Shown here: positions 38,446 through 45,424 of the stretch, one piece after another | Position numbering within the stretch: the stretch's first letter is position 1 | Layout of the letters: each line of letters begins with the position of its first letter | Assembly: GCA_035568175.1 (NCBI GenBank) | Contig: DATMON010000005.1 | Span: forward strand, 230,770 to 294,769 | Reading direction: 5' to 3' | Length of the DNA stretch: 64,000 bases | Origin: AV40 sp035568175 | GTDB taxonomy: Bacteria; Verrucomicrobiota; Verrucomicrobiia; Chthoniobacterales; UBA10450 | Notes under the pieces: model-generated | The model's database searches: none | What the model was told of the DNA's origin: nothing | Seen by the model: only the letters and a program-made list of their open reading frames with translations | Made by a program: the position numbers and the translations under genes

Positions 38446-40677
38446 CTAGAGGAGCTGATATGGATCGACATCGACGGTGGCAACGACGTCTTCCGGCAGC
38501 GGCAATTTATCGAGTGTCTCGCGCACGAGTCGGCTCAGCCGCATGATCGCTTCGCCGCGGAGCAAGATGTGAAAGCGAAATTGTCCCTGCAGCTTTTCCA
38601 GCGGCGCGGGTGTGGCGTCGCCGAGGATGAATTCGGCGCCGAGCGATTCCTTTAATCGGCGGACCAAAGTTTCGGCAGACAATTTTGCCCGGCCTTCGTG
38701 TTCTGACCTGACTGTGATCAAAATGGCGTGTTTAAACGGCGGAAAATCGCAGCGTTCCCGAAACTCGAGTTCCTGTTGAAAGTAACCGGCGAAATCGTGA
38801 TGCCGCGCAAATTGGATTGACGGACTAAACGGCGTGTAGGTTTGCACGAAAACTTCGCCTGCTGTTTCGCCGCGGCCGGCCCGGCCCGCCACCTGGGTGA
38901 GCAACTGAAAAGTCCGTTCGCCCGCGCGGAAATCGGGAAGATGCAACGCAAGGTCGGCATTGATGATCCCGACCAGCGTCACGTTTGGGAAATGCAGACC
39001 TTTGGCGATCATTTGCGTCCCAACCAGGATGTCGATCTTGCCGGTGCGGAAATTGCGTAAGGTTTCACGGTAAGCTTCTTTACGCGTCATCGAGTCGGCG
39101 TCCATTCGGCGCACGTTCGCTTTTGGAAAAAGGTGGGAAACCGTGGACTCGACTTTCTCGGTGCCGAAGCCCGCGTAAATGAGCGCGTCTTTAGCGCAGG
39201 TCGGACATTTCTTGGGTACCGCCGCGGTGTGTCCGCAAAGATGGCAACTCAATCGCGCCATGTGTCGATGGAATGTCAGCGCGACGCTGCAGTTCGGACA
39301 ATTGCGTGCTTCACCGCAATTACTGCAGAGCAGCGAGGTCGAAAATCCGCGCCGATTCAAAAACAAAATCGTCTGCTCGCGTTTTTCGAGACGAGCCGCA
39401 ATCGCCTGCGACAGTTTCTCGGAGAGAATCGGAGCGATCTTCTCTTTTCTCCGTTCCTGGCGAAGATCGACAATTCGCATCAGCGGCATCTGCTGATCGT
39501 CGACACGCTGAGTGAGACTAAGGAGCTCATATTTACCGGTGGTGGCGTTGTGATAACTCTCGAGCGACGGGGTGGCGCTGCCGAGAACAACCGCGCATTT
39601 TTCGATTTTCGCCCGCACGACCGCGACGTCCCGCGCGTGATAGCGGGGCGCTTCTTCCTGCTTGTAAGTCGTCTCGTGTTCTTCATCGACAATGATGAGT
39701 CCCAAGTCCTTCAGTGGGGCGAACACAGCGCTGCGCGCGCCGATCACGATCCGCGCGCGTCCGGAATGGATCTTGTGCCATTCGTCGTGGCGCTCGCCTT
39801 CCGATAAATGGCTATGCAGGACCGCAACCACATCGTGCATCTCGTCAAAACGGCTCTTGAAGCGTTCGACTGTCTGCGGTGTCAGCGAAATCTCCGGGAC
39901 GAGGACGATCGCGGTTTTGCCGCGCTCGAGGGCAGTTCGAATTGACTGCAGGTAAATTTCGGTTTTCCCGCTGCCGGTGACACCGTGCAACAAAATCGGT
40001 TTGGCTATTTCGGGCGCAGCAAGCGCGTCGGTGATTTTGGTCAGGGCGAGAGCTTGTTCCGCGTTTAGCTCAAGATTTGTTGTCGCAATAAATTGCTCGT
40101 CCGCGTGTGGATCGCGCTCGACTGCCTCTTCGCGGAGCTCGATCAACTCACGTTTGGCGAGCGCGCGCAGAGTCTGATTATCGAGCGAAGTCTTGCGCAA
40201 CAATTGTGCGGCCGGCATTGGCTTATCGAGTTTGGCAATCGCTTCGAGTAGTTCGGCCTGGCGCGGCGCGCGCTTCCGCAAATTGTCGATCGTGTCGGTG
40301 TCGATCTTTGTCAGCGGCTGCACGAACAGTTGTTTTTTCCAACCGACCTCCGCGCGCCGGATTACTTGCGGCAGCAAACTGCGCATGACGGTTTCGAGCG
40401 GGCAGCAATAATAAGCGCCCATCCATTTCGCCAGCTCGAGAAGCGATTCACTGATTGCCGGTGCTTCGCCCACCAGTGCTTCGATTGGTCGAATGCCTTT
40501 CGCGTCGCTTTGCTCGAGCGTGGCCAGGACGGTGGCTAGGGCGGATTTATCGCGAAACGGTACCCGCACGCGCGAGCCAATGCCGACCCGATCGGCCAGC
40601 GTGTCCGGCACGGAATAATCGAGCTCGCGTTGAATGGCGCGGTCGATAATCACGCGAACATAATTGGGCTTCATCAT
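38446..40677 (-). CDS. priA: Primosomal protein N' (replication restart helicase)
   Basis: The product is 743 residues from the ATG at 40677; a second ATG is three bases on. Helicase motifs: HGVTGSGKTEIYLQSI (Walker A), IIVDEEHETTYKQEEAPRYH (DEEH box), VLGSATPSLESYHN, and GTQMIAKGLHFPNVTLVGII. The zinc-binding block LLCSNCGEARNCPNCSVALT and CHLCGHTAAVPKKCPTCAKD has the eight cysteines of PriA. It restarts collapsed replication forks by loading DnaB. It is divergent from the lytic transglycosylase. The reading frame is intact and of normal length. Confidence 0.96.
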   Translation of the reverse strand: MMKPNYVRVIIDRAIQRELDYSVPDTLADRVGIGSRVRVPFRDKSALATVLATLEQSDAKGIRPIEALVGEAPAISESLLELAKWMGAYYCCPLETVMRSLLPQVIRRAEVGWKKQLFVQPLTKIDTDTIDNLRKRAPRQAELLEAIAKLDKPMPAAQLLRKTSLDNQTLRALAKRELIELREEAVERDPHADEQFIATTNLELNAEQALALTKITDALAAPEIAKPILLHGVTGSGKTEIYLQSIRTALERGKTAIVLVPEISLTPQTVERFKSRFDEMHDVVAVLHSHLSEGERHDEWHKIHSGRARIVIGARSAVFAPLKDLGLIIVDEEHETTYKQEEAPRYHARDVAVVRAKIEKCAVVLGSATPSLESYHNATTGKYELLSLTQRVDDQQMPLMRIVDLRQERRKEKIAPILSEKLSQAIAARLEKREQTILFLNRRGFSTSLLCSNCGEARNCPNCSVALTFHRHMARLSCHLCGHTAAVPKKCPTCAKDALIYAGFGTEKVESTVSHLFPKANVRRMDADSMTRKEAYRETLRNFRTGKIDILVGTQMIAKGLHFPNVTLVGIINADLALHLPDFRAGERTFQLLTQVAGRAGRGETAGEVFVQTYTPFSPSIQFARHHDFAGYFQQELEFRERCDFPPFKHAILITVRSEHEGRAKLSAETLVRRLKESLGAEFILGDATPAPLEKLQGQFRFHILLRGEAIMRLSRLVRETLDKLPLPEDVVATVDVDPYQLL

Positions 40678-40738
40678 CTTGCTGCCCGACAATTTAATTG
40701 AACTTTAGGTCGATCACGAGCATGAGGTCGGAAATAAG

Positions 40739-41332
40739 ATGGCACGATTCGCCTTACAACTAATTCTATGTCTGCTGGTCGCTTTGGCGGCCGGCTTTGG
40801 TTATCTCGCGCTCCGATCAGGCGATGCCCTCTACAGCTTTTACGAATGGGTCAGCCCGGCGCGTTTTCAGCAGTACGACAAACTCATTCTGTCAGTCTCG
40901 GCCGAACACCAACTCGATCCGATGTTGCTCAAAGCTGTCATCTGGCGCGAGAGCCGATTTGATCGTCAAAAATACGGAACCGCCGGCGAACGCGGTTTGA
41001 TGCAGGTCAGCGAGAGAGCCGCGAATGAATGGGCGCACGAACGCAAGATCGACAACTTCCAGGTCGACCAACTCTTCGATCCGAAGACAAATCTAGAGGC
41101 CGGTGCGTGGTATTTGCGCCGTGCGCTTGAGCGCTGGCAGAACGAACCGGATCCTGTTCCGTTTGCTCTCGCCGAATACAATGCGGGCGCGAGTCGCGTT
41201 CAGCGCTGGGTTGGAGCCAGTGGAATCACGACGAGCCAATTTCTCGGCAACATCGATTTTCCCGCTACCCGCAAATACGTTCAATCGATTCTTGAACGTT
41301 ACGCTTTTTACAAAAAGCGTGGCCGAATGTGA
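40739..41332 (+). CDS. Lytic transglycosylase (SLT domain)
   Basis: A 197-residue protein with an N-terminal membrane anchor (LQLILCLLVALAAGFGYLAL). The catalytic domain has the goose-lysozyme-like SLT pattern: LDPMLLKAVIWRESRFDRQK (catalytic Glu in the W-R-E-S), GERGLMQVSERAANEW, LFDPKTNLEAGAWYLR and FALAEYNAGASRVQRW. This is the small Slt/MltE-type enzyme that cleaves peptidoglycan with formation of 1,6-anhydroMurNAc in the periplasm. It lies between divergent priA and convergent hydroxymethylglutaryl-CoA lyase-like gene. Confidence 0.92.
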   Translation: MARFALQLILCLLVALAAGFGYLALRSGDALYSFYEWVSPARFQQYDKLILSVSAEHQLDPMLLKAVIWRESRFDRQKYGTAGERGLMQVSERAANEWAHERKIDNFQVDQLFDPKTNLEAGAWYLRRALERWQNEPDPVPFALAEYNAGASRVQRWVGASGITTSQFLGNIDFPATRKYVQSILERYAFYKKRGRM

Positions 41333-41344
41333 ACGGGAGATTGG

Positions 41345-42202
41345 TCAGGCGAATTCGCTGCCAATTTTTGCATTAAGCTGAATAACGTTCTCGATCTTGA
41401 GCGGCAGATCGACGCCGCGCTGCTTCAAGGCCGCGATTACGCTTTCGGTCGGGATGTTTCCAACGAGCGCGTTTTGCGCGAAAGGGCACCCGCCGAGTCC
41501 GCCGATCGCGGAATCGAATCTTCGGCACCCGGCGTCGTAGGCGGCGAGAATTTTCGAGATCGCGTCCGCGGGCGCGCTATGCAAGTGGACGCCGATTTCA
41601 CCTGCATCACCAGATTTCATTGCGGCCGTGACAACTTGCTGAATCAATTTCGCGTCCGCCAACCCCACCGTGTCGGCGAGCGAGATTGATCGAATGCCAA
41701 GCTCGGAGATGCGCGTAATTGCCGTCCCAAGCGCGTCTTCGTTCCAGGCATCGCCGTACGGGTTCCCAAATGCCATCGAGACATAAACGACAAGATCGAC
41801 ATCCGCGCCTTCGGCGCGCTTTTTAATCGCGTTCAGCGTCTCGAAGTTTTCTTCGGATGATTGGTTCTGGTTTCGTCGCAGAAACGTGGGCGAAATCGAG
41901 CATGGATATCCGAGTGCCGTCACCCGTTTGGTCGCAATTGCGCGCTCGGCGCCTTTCTCGTTGACGACTATGCCGATGATTTCCACATCGTCCGGCGTAT
42001 TCAGTTGCTCGAGGACCTGTTCGCTGTCGGCCATTTGCGGAACAGCCTTTGGCGAAACAAAACTCACCGCGTCGATATTTTTGAAGCCGGCAGAGATGAG
42101 AGCGCCGAGATATTGAACCTTCAGCTGGGTCGGGATCCGGCGCGGCAAGCCTTGCCAGGCATCGCGCGGGCACTCGATTAACTTTACCGACTGGTTCGCC
42201 AT
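41345..42202 (-). CDS. Hydroxymethylglutaryl-CoA lyase-like aldolase
   Basis: The ATG at 42202 gives 285 residues starting MANQSVKLIECPRDAWQGLP, where E-C-P-R-D replaces the usual E-V-G/P-R-D; the Asp and Arg of the metal/substrate site are kept. Later blocks are GFKNIDAVSFVSPKAVPQMA, the SLADTVGLADAKLI strand and GEIGVHLHSAPADAISKILA with the H-x-H metal ligands, and GCRRFDSAIGGLGGCPFAQN with the signature Cys loop. The family splits HMG-CoA or related 3-hydroxyacyl-CoA in leucine breakdown. The altered N-terminal motif (DAW for DGL) suggests a different substrate. No leucine-pathway genes are nearby. Confidence 0.85.
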   Translation of the reverse strand: MANQSVKLIECPRDAWQGLPRRIPTQLKVQYLGALISAGFKNIDAVSFVSPKAVPQMADSEQVLEQLNTPDDVEIIGIVVNEKGAERAIATKRVTALGYPCSISPTFLRRNQNQSSEENFETLNAIKKRAEGADVDLVVYVSMAFGNPYGDAWNEDALGTAITRISELGIRSISLADTVGLADAKLIQQVVTAAMKSGDAGEIGVHLHSAPADAISKILAAYDAGCRRFDSAIGGLGGCPFAQNALVGNIPTESVIAALKQRGVDLPLKIENVIQLNAKIGSEFA

Positions 42203-42232
42203 GTTCGGAATCTTCGGTAACGGTTCAAGGGA

Positions 42233-44011
42233 ATGACAAAATCGCAAATCGCCCAGGTTTTGGAGGAGATTGCGACGTTGCTTGAATTGAAAGACGAAAA
42301 CCCGTTCAAGATTCGAGCTTACGCCAATGCTGCGCGCTCACTGGAAACGTTTGGCGGAAATCTATCTGACCTTCAGGACGAGGAAGCGCTCGCAAAAATC
42401 CCCGGAATCGGCAAGGCGATTGCGGCCAAGGTCAAAGAGCTGGCAGCGACGGGAAAGCTCAAATACCTCAAGGAATTACGGGCGGAATTTCCGGCGGCGA
42501 TTCTTGAATTATTCTCAATCTCCGGACTTGGCGCGAAGAAAATCAAAGCGCTCTACGAGCAGCTTCACATCAGCTCGGTTGAGCAATTGCGCGAAGCGTG
42601 CGAGTCCGGTCGAGTCGCGCAATTGCCCGGCTTTGGCGAAACAACGCAGGCAAAGATTTGCACGGCGATCGAGCAACGCACGAAACATTCCGGTTATTTT
42701 CAATTTGGACAGATTGCGGCCGAAACCGAAGCACTCCGGCGAGATTTGGCGGGGCATCCCGATGCGCTCCAGGTCGAAGTCGCGGGTAGTTACCGGCGGC
42801 GAAGGGAAATTGTGCGCGATGTCGATCTTGTGGTCGCGACGAAAAAGCCTGCGGCGATAACGGAATCCTTCATCAAACACGCGCTGGTGGAATCGGTCAT
42901 TGCTCAAGGTCCGACGAAAACGAGCGTGCGGCTTCGTTCCGGGATCCAGTGCGATCTGCGAGTGGTGAGCTCAGCCGAATATCCATTCGCTCTCAATTAC
43001 TTTACCGGCAGCAAAGAACATAACATCGAGATGCGCAGTCGCGCTCTGGCGCGGGGCTGGACCTTGAACGAATACCGGCTGGCGAAGTCGCCGCCGAATC
43101 CCAAGTCCAAAGTCCGAGCCGGGCAGGCGGTTAAGAAGCCGGCGAAGATTCCGAAGGTGAATGAGGAAGGGGATTTGTATCGCGCGCTCGGACTTGACTT
43201 TGTGCCGCCGGAATTGCGCGAAAACTGCGGCGAATTCGACGCCGCGGAAAAACATTCGCTGCCACGGTTACTCGAGCAGGATAATTTACGCGGAACGTTT
43301 CATTGCCATACGGTCGCGAGCGACGGGCACAATACGCTCGAAGAAATGGCTACGGCTGCGCAGGAGCTCGGCATGGAATATCTCGGCATGGCTGAGCACA
43401 GCAAAAGCTCGATTCAAGCGCACGGTATCGATGCGGTAAAGCTGCGTTCGCAGATCGCTGCGATTCGCAAATTGAACAAGAAATCCAATGGCTTTCGGGT
43501 CTTCGCCGGTGTGGAGTGCGACATCCTCCGTGACGGCAGGCTCGATTTCGACGATGAGATTTTGTCGGAATTGGATTTCGCGGTCGCCTCCATTCATTCC
43601 GTCTTCAATTTGTCGGAAGCGGAAATGACCAAGCGAATCATTCGCGCGATGGAAAATCCTTTCATCACGATTCTGGCGCATCCGACCGGGCGCTTACTGT
43701 TGAAACGTGATCCATATCTGGTCGATATCCCAGCGGTGCTCGAAGCGGCGGTCGCGACTGGAACCTGGATCGAACTCAACGCCGCGCCGAAGCGACTCGA
43801 TCTGGATTGGCGATGGTGGCCGCTGGCGAAGCAAAAAGGCGTAAAATGCGTGATCAACCCGGACGCGCATCGCGCCGAGCGACTGCAGGATTTGTGGTTC
43901 GGCGTCGGAATTGCACGCAAAGGTTGGCTGACCAAGTCAGATGTGATGAATTGCCTGCCGATTGGCCAAATCGAATCAGCGTTGCAAGCAAAACGGAGAA
44001 AAAAAGCTTAG
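42233..44011 (+). CDS. polX: DNA polymerase/3'-5' exonuclease PolX
   Basis: A 592-residue protein. The N-terminal helix-hairpin-helix domain is ALAKIPGIGKAIAAKVKELA and LFSISGLGAKKIKALYEQL, the palm has GSYRRRREIVRDVDLVVATK (metal Asp pair), and RDGRLDFDDEILSELDFAVA with GTFHCHTVASDGHNTLEEMA forms the C-terminal PHP exonuclease (H-x-H and later H). This layout is the bacterial PolX type used in base-excision gap filling. The stop overlaps the 3' end of the convergent arginine-hydrolase-like gene by four bases, and both stops lie in one shared A/T hairpin. Confidence 0.95.
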   Translation: MTKSQIAQVLEEIATLLELKDENPFKIRAYANAARSLETFGGNLSDLQDEEALAKIPGIGKAIAAKVKELAATGKLKYLKELRAEFPAAILELFSISGLGAKKIKALYEQLHISSVEQLREACESGRVAQLPGFGETTQAKICTAIEQRTKHSGYFQFGQIAAETEALRRDLAGHPDALQVEVAGSYRRRREIVRDVDLVVATKKPAAITESFIKHALVESVIAQGPTKTSVRLRSGIQCDLRVVSSAEYPFALNYFTGSKEHNIEMRSRALARGWTLNEYRLAKSPPNPKSKVRAGQAVKKPAKIPKVNEEGDLYRALGLDFVPPELRENCGEFDAAEKHSLPRLLEQDNLRGTFHCHTVASDGHNTLEEMATAAQELGMEYLGMAEHSKSSIQAHGIDAVKLRSQIAAIRKLNKKSNGFRVFAGVECDILRDGRLDFDDEILSELDFAVASIHSVFNLSEAEMTKRIIRAMENPFITILAHPTGRLLLKRDPYLVDIPAVLEAAVATGTWIELNAAPKRLDLDWRWWPLAKQKGVKCVINPDAHRAERLQDLWFGVGIARKGWLTKSDVMNCLPIGQIESALQAKRRKKA

Positions 44012-44018
44012 CTTTTTT
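43999..44018. terminator. Bidirectional A/T-stem terminator shared by convergent genes
   Basis: aaaaaaagc-tta-gctttttt: a stem carrying both stop codons (TAG of polX on plus, TAA of the minus-strand gene). Both transcripts would end in a U-run after the stem. Confidence 0.7.
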
Positions 44019-44814
44019 CGCGCTGGGGTAAAAGCAGAGTCAGACATTTGCAGGCGCCGCCGGCTTTAAGGAATTCAGTCATCGGGAGCTGATGACATCG
44101 GTAGCCGCGATCAGTCAGAGCGGCGACCAGTTTGGGCGCGCCTTCAGGCAAAACGATATCGCGTTCAATCACGACGGCGTTGCAACTAAAATGCATCGCC
44201 TCATCGGGTGTGACGTCGATCAAATCGGAAACGTGTTCGCGAATTGCGTGCGCACCGTATTCGTCGAACGCGGCGGGAAACCAAGCGGCCGCTCCGTCGG
44301 GCAACGGACAAAAGCAAGTGTCGAGATGATAAAAGCGCGGATCGACCAGCTCCACTGAGACGACGAGACAGGCGAGCATCTCCGCGACCGCGCGATGCGA
44401 TTTGATGTCGGAACGGAACTTGTAACCGCAAAAAAGTGTGTCGCCCACGAAAAGCGCGTCGCCTTCGCCTTCGAAATAGTAATCATTGGGCAACCAGGAG
44501 ATTTGGAAGCCGCGTTTTTCCATCCAGCTCGCAAAATGCGGCGCCTCCCCGGCGCGTTCTTTGTGTCGAAAGTTGCTTGGGATAAATTGCTTCCCGACAG
44601 CGAGTCCAGCATTCGCTGTAAAAACCATGTCCGGCAACTTTGGTTGCGGCGGGACAAGCTCGATTTTGCAATTCAGTTTGGCAAGAGTTGCGCGCAACCC
44701 GCGCCACTGCTCTTGCGCGACCGGTGCTTCTGCCCCGCGCGCTCGACTCATCCAGGGATTGATTTCGTACTCGATGCCGTAATAATCCGGCCGGCAAAGC
44801 AGGAGCGCGCGCAT
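44008..44814 (-). CDS. Arginine dihydrolase / DDAH-type amidine hydrolase (ArgZ-like)
   Basis: A 268-residue guanidine-group-modifying fold. Seen are LPDMVFTANAGLAVGKQFIP, NDYYFEGEGDALFVGDTLFC, RFYHLDTCFCPLPDGAAAWF and the closing FLKAGGACKCLTLLLPQ with the nucleophile Cys. F-T-A-N-A-G, E-G-x-G-D and Y-H-L-D-T-C match the hydrolase domain of cyanobacterial ArgZ/AgrE and DDAH-like enzymes, which convert arginine (or methylarginine) to ornithine/citrulline products. In ArgZ/AgrE a LOR/SDH domain is fused behind it; here that domain is encoded by the upstream gene, 11 bases away. The substrate is inferred. Confidence 0.78.
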   Translation of the reverse strand: MRALLLCRPDYYGIEYEINPWMSRARGAEAPVAQEQWRGLRATLAKLNCKIELVPPQPKLPDMVFTANAGLAVGKQFIPSNFRHKERAGEAPHFASWMEKRGFQISWLPNDYYFEGEGDALFVGDTLFCGYKFRSDIKSHRAVAEMLACLVVSVELVDPRFYHLDTCFCPLPDGAAAWFPAAFDEYGAHAIREHVSDLIDVTPDEAMHFSCNAVVIERDIVLPEGAPKLVAALTDRGYRCHQLPMTEFLKAGGACKCLTLLLPQREKS

Positions 44815-44825
44815 AAGATCAACAG

Positions 44826-45083
44826 TTACTTATCGCCGAGTTGAGGGCGGTTTACTTCTGCGCCCTGCTCTCGCAAACGCTGAATCAGTTCGTCCAACTC
44901 GGGCCGGCTCGGGGCCGTGACTTCGATTCGAGCGAAGCTTTGATCAACGCGTTTTTGTCCAATTTTGAATTCTATGATGTTGAAAGTAGCACCTCGGGTC
45001 ACAATTTGATCCAACACCTTTGGCAAGGTGAGTGAGTCGATAAAATGGCCGCGCAACTCGATTGTTTCCGAAAACATCGACAA
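44826..45083 (-). CDS. Stand-alone LOR/SDH domain protein
   Basis: An 85-residue protein that is all one domain: SETIELRGHFIDSLTLPKVL, DQIVTRGATFNIIEFKIGQK, RVDQSFARIEVTAP and ELDELIQRLREQGAEV. The 'E-L-x-G-H-x-I-D-S...L...G..F.I.EF.IG...D.S.A...V' pattern is that of the LOR/SDH bifunctional enzyme conserved domain (TIGR00300 N-terminal). It is the first gene of a two-gene operon with the ArgZ-like hydrolase. In cyanobacterial AgrE/ArgZ the same two domains are fused. As a free domain it may bind the hydrolase and control it. Confidence 0.78.
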   Translation of the reverse strand: MSMFSETIELRGHFIDSLTLPKVLDQIVTRGATFNIIEFKIGQKRVDQSFARIEVTAPSRPELDELIQRLREQGAEVNRPQLGDK

Positions 45084-45092
45084 ATTTAGCCG

Positions 45093-45377
45093 ATGAAGCT
45101 AACCCGCGCCAATTGCGCCAATGCAGGCCTGGATCGACAATTAGAGGTCCTGTTTATGGAAAAGACTGATGGGCTCGCCGGGTTAACCACCAAAATCGCC
45201 GCACGGCTCGCTACCAAACCGGAGATTTTTATCATCCATCCGGCGGAGCTCCGGATTTTGCGATCAATGTCCGATCAGGATCTTCGCGCGTTTGCAGCGG
45301 AAAACGGCTGGCGCGTGGTTCGCCGCCTCGGCGGCCGGCAAGTTGAATTCTACAACGACGCAAGCACGCGCCCTTGA
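45093..45377 (+). CDS. Hypothetical small protein, divergent from the LOR/SDH gene
   Basis: A 94-residue frame from ATG 45093; an ATG at 45156 gives 73 residues and would leave more promoter for the divergent gene nine bases away. The part KPEIFIIHPAELRILRSMSD, QDLRAFAAENGWRVVRRLGG and RQVEFYND is strand-helix-helix-strand like and looks real. I recognise no family. Confidence 0.5.
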   Translation: MKLTRANCANAGLDRQLEVLFMEKTDGLAGLTTKIAARLATKPEIFIIHPAELRILRSMSDQDLRAFAAENGWRVVRRLGGRQVEFYNDASTRP

Positions 45378-45424
45378 TCGTCGCGATGGCGAACGGCGTC
45401 AGCCGAAATCAAAGGGTGATTGCC

